Assembly: GCA_002812745.2 (NCBI GenBank)
Contig: NCSJ02000309.1
Span: 1 to 51,060, forward strand
Source of the DNA: Scytalidium lignicola
Taxonomy: Eukaryota; Ascomycota; Leotiomycetes
DNA length: 51,060 nucleotides
Direction: 5' to 3'
The translations under genes were made by a program, and so were the position numbers. Below, in pieces: positions 1-10,797 of the stretch (positions are counted from its first letter, which is position 1; each line of letters starts with the position of its first letter). The notes under the pieces are model-generated. The model made no database searches. It was given only the letters and a program-made list of their open reading frames with translations, and was not told the DNA's origin.

Positions 1-352
1 GTCATGCTGGCTGGAGAAGAGCCTGCGTCGTCCAGAGGGACGGCAGGCGGTTGGGACATGGCGCATCGTTGTGAGCACCGTCAAGGGGGATCGAAGGCCG
101 GCACGTCAAACAAAAAAAAAACAAAAAACCAAACCAGCGGTTGTTGTGTTTTGGGACTGGGTGCGGATGTGAGAGAGTAGTAAGTAGTAAGGGTGAGGGA
201 TGATGGAGGAAGATGGGGATTTGTTGTGCGCATCGCTCGCGCAGAAACTTGGCTCCAGGCTGGGCTTGCGTGCTTTGGTGGGCTGGTGGGTTGTTGGGCG
301 TGTTGTGGCGCGGCTGCTGCTGTGGCCTCGCAGCCTTGGAATCACTGGAATC

Positions 353-374
353 ACTGACTGACTGACTGACTGAC
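353..374. repeat. (ACTG)n microsatellite
   Basis: About five tandem copies of ACTG, directly visible in the sequence. It lies in noncoding DNA. Confidence 0.85.
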
Positions 375-1376
375 TTACTAATTCATTGGCTGGAAAGAAG
401 GATTCGTTGCTGCGTGTCTCTCGCTGCCCGCCAACAACCGATATCTGGGGTAAGACAACAACCACTGTGCAGAACATACATACTTCCAACTACCGTCCTG
501 GCTTCGAACTGAATCGAGTCTGTGTTCTGAATTCTGTGTGTCGGTGTGCTACTGCGGTACAATTGCTGGATTACATCTGTTTGTGCAGCAGCCGTACCCG
601 TACCGTAGCTCACTCACTGTAACCCGATTCACGGCACGGTAAACTCACCGCATTGGGGGCGAACGCTGAGAAAATCGCCGCCTTGCATCACCGCATCCAG
701 GCCTGGACCTCATGCTTCTATCCCATTACAGTTTTGCGGCACGGAGTTAAATTTAAATCTAAGAAGAAGAGGAGAAAAGGAATAAGTTAGTTCTCCACGA
801 CTGCATCTTTCCGAGCGTGCAGGCTGTACAGTACAGTCCAGTGCAGCATGTGTGCTACTGTCGAGTTCAAGTACACTACCATGCAACACCATCGGCGGAT
901 GCTTCGAGCCGGAGATTCTGCAGTGCAAGGAGATCGGGGTTAAGGAACTCTCTCCCATACGGCAGACACCAAAGTAGAAAGGCGCATCTTGTCCAGGGAG
1001 ATGGGATTACGAGTCACCAAGACGCAGATAAGGCACACTATACGTCTTACTGTACATTGACATTGCCTTGGTAATACCGCAACCGGAACACAACGGAGGA
1101 CTTCCAGGCTCCTTCTCGCCTTAACGGTGATTGATATGCTTAAGCCGGTTTCCAATCTCTCTCTAGTGAGTCCTGTACAGTTCCGCGCTGCAGTGTTGTA
1201 GGTAAGCAAAGAGGGTCTAGAAGCCAGGTACGCACCGTAAATCTTCGATTACTGTACGGTACAGTACGCGGAAATGATCATCCTAGTAACAATACCCTGG
1301 GAAGAAAGAGAGTGAGTGAGTAGAGAACTGCCCATCTATGGTATACAGTAAGTAGAATAAGATATATGCTGCAGTG

Positions 1377-1396
1377 CAGTACAGTACAGTACAGTA
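1377..1396. repeat. (CAGTA)n short tandem repeat
   Basis: Four tandem copies of CAGTA, about 310 bp upstream of the vps39 start. The same pentamer recurs as isolated copies over the preceding 600 bp. Confidence 0.85.
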
Positions 1397-1706
1397 CCGT
1401 CCTTGCATGCCAAGCAGGAAGGAAACAAGAGCAAGACCAAGGATTTGTGGCTGTGTGATCTGCTAAAGTGGCGTCTGGCGGTGCATCCTCGGCAAACTCA
1501 TTGGATGATCTCACCCGCTCAACAACAGCTACGAAAGCAGGCCAGCAGCTTCGAAGCTTCAAATCCTCTATGCGCCGACGCATGGAACACGCTCTAGCCC
1601 TGTCCAAAGCTCCGACCTGATGGAACCCCGGATTGCAAGTAATGAGAGGATAGGTCATACCAGGTGATCTTCTTCTCCAACCCAGGCAACGCACATCGCT
1701 GTCGCC

Positions 1707-4700
1707 ATGCTTTCCGCCTTCACGGCTCGACCTATTGTTGAGTTTCGCCAGCGAGACAAGTCCAAGATCGAATCCATTCTAGCCTTTGGTGTGTGTTGCG
1801 CAATCACTTTGCTACAAGTTGACCCTTTCTTTGCGTAGTGGTACTAACTGAAGTCTAGGCGATAGAATATTAGTAGGATTAAACTCGGGCACGCTCCGGG
1901 TATACCGTGTGAATGAGCCCAGCAATGATGAAGGTAAACAGAATGGCTCTGCCAAACCCGACACCGATCCATCTTCTAACTCCATACCTCCTCCATCGAC
2001 AAAACCAGCTGATCTCCTGCGAGAGGTTGAGAAGTTCTCATCCAGAGCGGTCGAGCAGCTTGCAAGGATAAAGGAAGCTGGCATCCTGATATCCTTATCC
2101 AACTACTACGTCTCTATATACGACGAACAGACGTACACCCTACAAGAGCAATTGGTAAAGACCAAAAATGCCACCACTTTTGCTGTGACCTCGAATATTG
2201 TCAAGGATGCCGTTACAGGGATCCCCGAGATCATCTCGAAGCTCGCCGTCGCCGTGAAACGGAAGCTGTTGCTGTGGTCATGGCATGACTCGGAGCTTTC
2301 GCCCGATGTCGTCGAGATTACCCTGGCAGAACCGATTCGGACTCTGACTTGGGCGTCGGCTACCAAGATCATCTGTGGATTAAACTCGGGATATGTGGTG
2401 ATGGATATTGATACTCAGGCGGTCGAGGATATTGTTGGACCAGGTGCTATAGGAGGGGCTTCGGGCTCCCAAGGCAGTCGTTTCGGTGCTATGAGTTCAA
2501 GCATGGGCTATATGGGTCTTGGAGGATACACACCAAAGCCGCTTGCGACGAAACTAGCTGATGGAGAAATGCTTCTGGCGAAGGATATCAACTCCTTATT
2601 TATTACTTCCGAAGGGAAACCGATAGAGAAGAGACAAATACCATGGCAGCAGGCACCAGATTCAATAGGATATTCCTATCCTTATATTTTATCATTATTA
2701 CCACAATCAAAGGGGATCTTGGAAGTCAGAAATCCCGAAACGCTCTCTCTCCTGCAATCCATCACGCTACCAAATGCGAGCCAGCTTCATTTCCCACCAC
2801 CCACAGTCAGCCTTGCTCATGCTGGAAAAGGCTTTCATGTCGTTAGCGATCGTTGTATATGGCGAATGGAGACTACTGATTATGATTCACAAATCGATGA
2901 GCTCGTTCAAGGGGCATATTACGATGAGGCTATCAGCATCCTTGATATGCTTGAAAATGCCCTGTTACGGAACAAGCAAGACCGCTTGCGAGAGATAAAA
3001 ATGCAGAAAGCGCAAGTTCTGTTTGACAAACGAAAGTATCGAGATGCTATGGATATTTTTATGGAGGTAAAGGCACCCCCGGAACGAGTAATCAAGCTCT
3101 ATCCAAAAGTTATTGCAGGCGATCTTTCGGAATATGAAGCTCCGACACCTGAAGTCAAAGTAGACGAAGATAGTTCTAACCCGGCAAGCACTAATGGAGA
3201 GAGCCCTGCTCCTACGAATGGCGAAGCTGCCCAAGAGCCCGCAGGATCTATAAAGTCGGCTGAGAGCATTCCACTTGAGGGCAAAGATCTTGTAACTGCT
3301 GCTCTTGAACTTAATGCATTTTTAGTGGACACCAGGAATAGAATGAAGGAATTTATAGATGTCGAGACAGGAAAAGTCTTACCGAGCAAGCAGAATGGCC
3401 AGAATGGATCATCGAAATACGCCTTTGAAACACTACTCCTAGCATCAGTTTCTGACGAAGACCGGGATCGAGAACAGGAACTGAAGGACACCGCGATGCT
3501 TGTCGATACAACACTATTTCGATCCTACATGCTTGCGCGTCCGACATTAGCTGCATCTTTATTTCGGATTCCTAACTTTTGCGATCCGGATGTGGTAGAT
3601 GAGAAGCTCCTGGAGAACGCAAGATATAACGACCTTGTTGACTTCTTCCATGGCAAGAAACTGCATCGGCAGGCCCTTGAACTCTTGAAGAAGTTCGGGA
3701 TGGACAAAGAGCAAACGCTAGGAGCGGAAGCACTGCAGGGTCCCCAACGGACTGTGGGCTACCTGCAGAATCTCCCGCCGGAAATGATAGATTTGATCCT
3801 CGAATTTGCGGAGTGGACTCTGAGCGTTGATCCGGACCTCGGTATGGAGATCTTTCTCGCGGATACGGAGAAGGCTGAAGCGCTGCCCAGAGACCGGGTT
3901 GTGGATTTCCTGCAGCATATTGATGTAGGCCTGGAGGTGAAGTACTTGGAGCACATTATCAGCGAGCTTAACGACTTGACGCCAACGTTTCATAATCGAT
4001 TAATCGTTGCGTATCTTCATGAACTAGATGAGAATCAAGATAGAAATTCCGAAGATTGGAAGGATCTCATGGAGCATTTCCTGTCGTTCCTGAGATCTAG
4101 TAAGCAGTATTCTCTTACCAAGGCGTTTGGGTTGATTCCTAGGGATGGTGAGTCATTAAAATTAAACTTTGAAAAATGAATTATTTGGCTGATTACAATT
4201 TCAGATCCAGAGTTTTACGAGGCACAAGCCGTTGTTTTAAGTAACTTAGGCCAGCATAAGCAGGCGCTTGAGATCTATGTCTTCAAGATGAAGGACTATG
4301 AAAAGGCAGAAGAGTGAGTTATCTTTATCCAGAATGAATTTCAATGTACGAATCAATCTAACGGCATTTTTTTAGGTATTGTAACAGGGTTCATCTGTCC
4401 CTAGACCCATCTGATACTGCTAAGGGGCAGTCCCAGCGGCCATCAACATCACATCCGGAAGACCCTCTCCCATCAGTGTATCACACACTGCTCTCACTCT
4501 ACCTCACTCCGCCACCATCTTACGAACCCAACTGGCCACCAGCCTTAGATCTCCTTTCAAAACACGGCTCACGTCTCCCCGCATCATCAACACTTTCAAT
4601 CATTCCAGACCCTCTCCCTGTTGCAGAACTAGAATCCTACTTCCGTGGCCGTATTCGAGCCGCGAACTCCATCGTAAACGAAGCGCGAATCGCAGTTGGC

Positions 4701-4958
4701 CTAAGACGGACTGAGGCTATTTCTGCACAAGCTAATCTGTTACTGGGAGAAGGTCTTGCATCTGGTGCGTCAGGAAGAAACCGTAGAGTCGTCGTTGGGG
4801 AAGAACGCGTATGTGGCGTGTGTCATAAGAGACTAGGAGGTAGCGTCGTAGCCGTCTTGCCTGACAACGCTGTTGTACATTACGGTTGTTTGAGTCGTTC
4901 AAAGCGGCCAGGGAGCAGTGGATTCGAGACAAATAAGAGGCCTAGTTGGGGACGGTAG
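1707..4958 (+). CDS. vps39: Vam6/Vps39, HOPS vacuolar tethering subunit
   Basis: Four exons: 1707-1788, 1859-4147, 4205-4313 and 4376-4958, joining in frame to 1020 residues, a normal length for fungal Vam6/Vps39. The protein belongs to the HOPS complex, which binds Rab7/Ypt7 and tethers membranes for fusion at the vacuole. The N-terminus (MLSAFTARPIVEF) and the following FGDRILVGLNSGTLRVYRV fit the start of the citron-homology (CNH) beta-propeller. The middle holds clathrin-heavy-chain-like helical repeats. The exon 3 stretch DPEFYEAQAVVLSNLGQHKQ is typical of the family. The C-terminus carries CGVCHK...HYGC, the metal-binding-like Vps39 tail. The first intron contains a CTAAC branch site. 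A shorter start would remove the first propeller strands, so 1707 is preferred. Confidence 0.93.
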
Positions 4959-5145
4959 CCTGATGGAGTATCTTTCCTCTTCCTCCTCCTCCTCTTCTGT
5001 TCCTTCTTTTTGTTTTTCTTGTTTAAAGGGATTGTTTTCTTCCTTCCCCCCCTCCCAATTCGGCTGGATTTTGGTTGATAGATATACCACACATAGCGTT
5101 GGAGTTGCATTGTCGATTTTCTCGATGGTTCGAACGATAGGGGAG

Positions 5146-5165
5146 GATGATGATGATGATGATGA
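5146..5165. repeat. (GAT)n microsatellite
   Basis: Six to seven tandem GAT units in the vps39-gon7 spacer, read directly. Confidence 0.85.
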
Positions 5166-5251
5166 CTGGAGATACCATTACAATAAAATAGCAACCCCCA
5201 AAATTTTATCCGTCCTGTACCCAGGGTCCATAGGATTTTTGAGCATTCTTT

Positions 5252-5279
5252 TGTGTGTGTATGTTTGTGTGTGTGTGTG
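5252..5279. repeat. (TG)n-rich microsatellite
   Basis: An imperfect TG dinucleotide run immediately downstream of the gon7 stop codon. Confidence 0.8.
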
Positions 5280-5286
5280 AGAGAGA

Positions 5287-5634
5287 TCAGACATCTTCCT
5301 CCACAACTTCCTCGCCGTAATTATCCTCCTCTCTAGCCTCATCAATGACCGCTCCCTTGCCCGCGGCTCCGGTTGCAGCTTTCTGTCCTGCAGCCTCGCG
5401 CGCCTTGTCCTCCTCCATTCGCGACGTCAGCTCCTTGTTAATTTGCTCCTGCAGTTCTATGGTGGCAGTTCTCAGTGCGGAGAGGTATGCGGTCTTGTCC
5501 TTGGTGGAATCAGAGGGCGGGGTGGGCAGTTTCTTGATGTGGGTGAATGCGGCGTTGGTGGGGGATTGGTATGTCGCTGATAAGATCTGGAGGTTCTGGC
5601 TGGTGGTGGAAGAAGATGTTTCGTCTGCTGCCAT
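5287..5634 (-). CDS. gon7: Gon7, EKC/KEOPS complex subunit
   Basis: A single-exon gene of 115 residues with an ATG at 5634. The N-terminal part contains LSATYQSPTNAAFTHIKKLP, then a D/K-rich linker and a helix (YLSALRTATIELQEQINKEL), and the protein ends in an acidic tail (EEVVEEDV). This order and size match the fungal Gon7 family. Gon7 is a small, partly disordered subunit of KEOPS, which makes the N6-threonylcarbamoyl-adenosine modification at position 37 of ANN-reading tRNAs and also affects telomeres. Gon7 binds Pcc1. It is convergent with vps39 and divergent from hbrB, with about 500 bp between the two starts. The family is short and fast evolving, so the call rests on the overall pattern. 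Confidence 0.8.
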   Translation of the reverse strand: MAADETSSSTTSQNLQILSATYQSPTNAAFTHIKKLPTPPSDSTKDKTAYLSALRTATIELQEQINKELTSRMEEDKAREAAGQKAATGAAGKGAVIDEAREEDNYGEEVVEEDV

Positions 5635-6139
5635 GTTGTTATGTTTTAGGTGTCNTTTTCCTTTGTATGAATGAAATGGAGAAGATGGGATATGTATATC
5701 TATGTTAGGATGGAGGGGAANTTTTTTTGGTGGACAGATCTCTGTGGTGGTTGGCTGGAGGGCTTCTGGATCGCTGGATCTCCCGCTGCAGCGCTTAATT
5801 AATCAGAGTTTAGTGAGCAGCAAGCAACGAAGGAACGCCGGATTCGAAGAGGCGGGTTGGGTGGCAAGGTTGGGGAACGGCTGGACCACCGCCGTCTCTG
5901 ACATAACCAGACAACGTCCTCAGGATGCCTATATCCCCCAGCCTTACGACGTCTACTCGTGTCTTATAACCTCCCAAAAAACAACTCTCCTTCTTCACTT
6001 CACGATGCTGCTTCCCGAGACCGTCGCCAGCTCGAGGTAGTATTCGACCCCGCTATTGCCAGTAGGTTCGAGCACATGGTTATGCGAGTTATGTGCACCG
6101 TTTATGCATACGTGATTTCACAAAAGTGAATAGCGCAGC
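5635..6139. promoter_or_regulatory. divergent promoter region, gon7/hbrB
   Basis: A 505-bp interval between two divergent start codons, so it must hold both promoters. It includes two N positions beside T runs (5655 and 5721). I do not recognise a specific factor site. Confidence 0.5.
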
Positions 6140-8738
6140 ATGGCTACAACAGGGACACCTCGTCAGCCGGGGAGCTTTTCGCCCATGCCTCTACAACCCA
6201 CAGCGTCACGACCGACTCTTCGAACTGTCGAATCATCTTCCTCGGACGATTCGCCAGCTATTTCGACAGCCAGCCAGCAACATCGCCCGCAGGCGCAGAA
6301 TGCGCCTTCTCCTATCCGCCCTTCTCACGGCCCCGTCACCTTCCATGCGAACCCCAGTGTGACCAGCCTACAGAGCTTCTCCACAAGACCGAGTGCCGGA
6401 GCCCTCAGCCGCATTGATCTGCCTCAGAGAAATGCATCGCCGCTGCCTTTAGCCCAGAAGCCATCGACAGGTGATCTTGCCCGAGGTCACGGCAGGAAAC
6501 ACTCGCAGACCCAGGGATCCTTCGAGCCATATCTCCCAACTGCGGCGCATTCCAATCTAGGAAGCATGGCGAACCTCAATTCGAATCTCACGGCTAGTCA
6601 GATTGCGGCCCAGGCGGCCATGCAGCATCAGACACAGCATCTACGCCAGAGATCGCAGACAGTACCCACACCCCATGTAGATACTGCCGGTTCTTTGGGT
6701 AATAGAAAGGGGTCGAGAGGGCCGCTGTCTCCTCCGGTGCTCAGTTTAACGGAAGCGTCAGGTCCAAAAGATTCTACATTTGGCGGTCAGGTATACCATA
6801 ATGGGTTGCTGGGGAATCATAGTGCTGCGCAGACAGCAGCGAATGTTGTGTTTGCGAAGTCACCAGCAACATCTCCCGGCCCACCTGCTGAGTATGAACC
6901 TCGATTGCAACCGGACAAGCCGATCAAGATTGAGAAAGCCAAGAATAAGCTGTTCTCCAGACCTGGAAAGATTGGGGTATCGAAGGATAAGGAGGCCAAA
7001 GTTGGTGCATTGCCTAGTCCAAATAAGCTGGGCTCGTATGGATTAGGTGTCTTGCAGAAAGCCAACATGAGCACCAATAGTCTGGCAGATACTATGTCGA
7101 GTGCAAGCAGCATGTATAGTATGGCCAATTCTTCTAACGCAACAATACGCGCTGTTGATACACCTCCCGAAAAAGACAAGGAAAAGCATAAGCACCATTT
7201 CCTGTCACGGCAAAAGCACAAGCTGAGCGGGAAAGATGACCATCATTTGCCCTTGTCATCAGCTGCTTCGAATTCGAAGCCTGTTGACCCGAACGCTCCT
7301 AGTAGTTTATATAACTTTAATCTACCACCAAGTCCCGGCCACGCCTCAAGCAGTTTTGCCAAATCCGTAAGTGGATTGGATCTGAGACACGGCGGCCGAG
7401 CTTTAAGGGAGAAAAAGAAAGAGGAAAAAGCAGATGGCTCTAAAGATAGTGATCTGTCCTACCAGAACAGTAATGAATGGGTTGGCCCTTCAAGTATTGG
7501 ATCTGCTGGTACTACATCATATCTAGCTGGTGGTAGTAGTTACGCACCGAGTCTATATGGAGGAGAAACCCAGGATTTGAGCAGATTTGGCCTAAATAAT
7601 ATGGGTCCTGACGACGCTTGGCCTTACCTTAGATCAAAGTTATTGATTATATTTGAAGGCGAAGATCTACGGTTACCGGTCGAGGATTTCAACCGCCTAG
7701 TTTCGTGAGTATCATTATTTACGCCTAACCATGGAACTGTTTTACTGACTCGTAACTAGGATACACCTCCAAAGATGCATTCAGAAACGTGCCCCAACTA
7801 TCATAGTGGAAGATCTCCGTGACCTCCTCCACACGGGATTTTCCTCTCTGGATCAGACACTCAGGCATACTCCTGATGATCGTCTAATACCACACTTGGT
7901 TGAGATGTGGCTTTTTACCTTCACATCGATCTTGCCATATGTGCAAGCCGTATTCTTACCCTTAGATCTAGAGTTCACAGGGAATGGACCCCTCTTGTCT
8001 TCAGAGCAAGCAAGGGAATTTTGGGGCGCTTTACCATCGCCCGGAGCTCCTGGAACGACGCCTAGTAGTACCGGAAATATTCCAGCTAGTCAAGCCTTGG
8101 AAGTACGTCGTATCGTTCTGATAGCATATAGAGATATTGTTATCCTACCGCGCTTCGACACCCTGAAGACGATATTCTCAAGGTTATCTCTCGAGAGCAT
8201 CAACTTAAACCCTCGGGGAGACATGTTCTCATCTTCTCCAGATTCATTTTCGGGTGGTAGACCTGGCACTGCTATGTCTTTGGACCCAAGTCTAGCAAGC
8301 TACGGCAGTCAGACTACTACTTTATTTGGACCAGGCAGCGGCGAGGGGAGTGGAAGTCGTTCTCGAGCAATCAGCAACGTCTCACTTGGCTCCTCCAATC
8401 CGTCTGTTACTGGCTTAGGAATTGGTATACCGCAACGGCCCTTTACTCCATCAAGCCAACATGCATTTGGCTCCTTTCATGCACTGAACCAACGACGTGC
8501 TGCAGCTGAGGACACAAGTAAGCAGCTGACTGAAACAATTGGAAGGATGCTGCAGTGTATGAGCGTTCTCTCTTCTGTAGGGGTAGGCATTGGTGGAGAT
8601 GAGGGCGCGCAGGCGAAGATGGAGGAACTCTGTAGAGGACTAAAGTTGAATTGGCTGGGTAGAGGGAGAACGGGAAGGAACCGGAGAGGATTAGTTGGTG
8701 CTAGGGTTGGAAGGAGGGAGGAGGTCAGTGTTACTTGA
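6140..8738 (+). CDS. hbrB: HbrB-like protein, TORC2 subunit (Bit61/PRR5 family)
   Basis: Two exons, 6140-7704 and 7760-8738, join in frame (TTC|G) to 847 residues. The first 480 or so residues are low-complexity, rich in S, P, A and Q, and probably disordered. The HbrB domain begins near DDAWPYLRSKLLIIFEGEDL and continues over the intron with VEDFNRLVS, IHLQRCIQKRAPTIIVEDL and EMWLFTFTSILPYVQAVFLP. The family includes Aspergillus HbrB, yeast Bit61 and mammalian PRR5/Protor, which are subunits of TOR complex 2 linked to polarity, actin and cell-wall signalling. A serine/glycine-rich insert separates the domain core from a C-terminal helix near STKQLTETIGRMLQCMSVL. The last 40 residues are basic. 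An extra small intron near the 3' end cannot be excluded. Confidence 0.88.
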
Positions 8739-10797
8739 TTTCTAAGCCAGGCGCTGGTGTTCATGATGGGATTGGTATTACGTTTTGGAGGGCTGTTGGA
8801 TGATCACAGGGAACAACAGATATACGTGGGCTGGTTTATGGATGGGGTCCGGAGTGTGTTGTTTACGGAAATGTACAGCATAGAACTTGACATGGGCGAA
8901 TTTGATCATAAAACAGAATTGATTTCATCTGTATAAATATATTCGATTTCTTTCGATGCCATTTCTGACTTGTCTCCTCTTATATAATTCCCAGGATACT
9001 TCTATCATATAAATAATAGATATAGCGTAAATAGCTGGTATTCCTACTGAACCCCGTCAAAGTTAGCGAGCTATTCATGCGAGACTGCGAGCAAACTTGA
9101 CAATATGGCATTTAAAGCTTTAAGACATCCAAGGAAGATAAGACCCTCATCTGTCCCGAAGTAGGTTCTTGTGGGACTCGAGTGAAAACTGCGAATGTGG
9201 TATGTGTTTCATCATAAAGGCGTAGTGAAAGAGATACTAAAAGGAAGAGGGATACTGACAAGCTATCTAGTACTGCAATAAACATCAAGGTGTTTTTGCT
9301 AGATCGTTAGTGAAGTAGCGAATGGCTTTGTAGTAAAGTAAAATAAAGTAACAAAGGTCTAGATCTGCAAGAGAGAAATTTCCAGTTAGCAAATTTGCCG
9401 ATGCCTCTCTAGTGCACGCCAATTATAATAAATGATTGCGGATCTGTTCAGACAAAGTGTACTGGCAAGTAGCAGGTCGACCAGCGTATGGAAGACCCGG
9501 ACAGCGTGAGTTTTAATCATGGTCGATTAAGTTGGGAAAAGAAGTATCGTTGAAATATCATCATAACAGATTTTGTGTATGTAAATGTAAGGAGATAAAA
9601 TAAAACATACCTGGTCTAGCCCTTATAATAGGCTGAGCTCCAAGTCACATAGAACCTGCAGCTGAATTGTCGAGTAATTGGTTTATTTTGAAAATAAAGA
9701 AGAAGTCTCTACTTCGGAAAGAAAGTGAAGTTATTTCTACTAGGATCCGCTAAGAAAAAAAANTTAGCGTGAGTGTCACATGAACTACACGTGATATATA
9801 CAGAGACCTTAATATTTGACCAATGGGCAAGTGCGCTAATTGCACGAGTTGCTGTTACCGTTCGCCGTATCCGACAACTCGCATAACCAAGAGCGCAACC
9901 CCAGAAGAAGGGGAGAAGGTGGCTATCTGCAGAAGGTCGAGCCATGATCGGCACCAAGTATCGAACATCCTGAACTGCTGGAGGCCGTACATTCGTGTGC
10001 GATATTTTGCAATTCCCCAGCTCAATTCGTTTGTTGCTCGGCCTTGACTGCCCTCTAATCAATCTGCTGGTTCTAGGAAGAGACGTTACTTCTACCTTCA
10101 TGCCATTGTTATAGCCTGCAGCTCCCGTATCGCCTCCCGGTGACAGGTCTTCTGGAGATCTCAGCATTTCCAATCGACGTTTCCGATCCCCAAGACCCGA
10201 GAAAAACGAAACCTTTTCCCGCGCCATCCAAACCTCACCCTCGAGGACGTGGCAAGGAGCGATTCTTCGGCCGTCGCAATCGTCATCACCTCGATAGATT
10301 GTAATATTGACTGGCTGGGCACGTCGGCGTTGCGACAAATACCTTGCTGACGGCGATTCTTTGCCAACCTTGAACCCTCGCGGTCGGACGTCGCAAAAAG
10401 ATCGTTCTTGCCAACCACAACCTGCTTGCTTGAAAAAGTTTGCCAAGTTACACAAAGGGCCTCGCGGCTATTTCAGAATTTCAAGTCGGCTCGCAGGGCC
10501 ACTCCTGCTGTCGAGAATAGGTTTCTTTCGAAGTCTTGCGCCTTCGGATTTAGCCTGTTTACCCGTCGCGACAACGCACGTTCCGAACAACTCATCGCGA
10601 CCTATTTTATTTTGAAGGAAAAGATTGATTCTCTCTTTTATAGCTACGCGGTGGTGTCACACGCGACGTGAAAGGTTGGGACAGTAGCTGGCCGAGAGTG
10701 GAGTGGCGGCGAAATTTATATCCCTCCGAAGACGCATGTTACGTGTAGGATCACCATACATCGATATCCACCTCGTGGATAATCGATCTCCTCCATC
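8739..10797. other. 2-kb intergenic region, hbrB 3' side and ptaB 5' side
   Basis: No supported gene. A 248-codon minus frame at 9709-10455 crosses an N, has no recognisable domain and overlaps other open frames, so I leave it out. The 10050-10797 part is GC-richer and is probably promoter and long leader of ptaB. A CACGTGAT box occurs near 9788. Confidence 0.55.

Larger units (their letters stand above)
1..1706. other. intergenic region upstream of vps39, no supported gene
   Basis: I see no convincing coding region. The open frames on both strands are short, overlap each other and read through simple sequence. The interval holds an (ACTG)n run near 353-374 and repeated GTACAGTA-type words between about 820 and 1400. 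The last part probably carries the vps39 promoter and 5' leader. Confidence 0.6.
4959..5286. other. convergent 3' spacer between vps39 and gon7
   Basis: A 328-bp spacer holding the 3' ends of two convergent genes. It contains a pyrimidine-rich run near 4975-5000, a (GAT)n run at 5146-5165 and a TG-rich run at about 5252-5279. No gene is seen. Confidence 0.7.

Noticed and set aside
106..489. 127-codon minus-strand frame at the left edge
   Set aside because: It reads through the (ACTG)n microsatellite (SVSQSVSQSV) and other simple sequence; no protein-like pattern.
9709..10455. 248-codon minus-strand frame upstream of ptaB
   Set aside because: It runs through an N, contains no recognisable domain, has many Arg/Ser/Cys residues typical of noncoding GC-richer DNA, and overlaps other open frames in the presumed ptaB leader.
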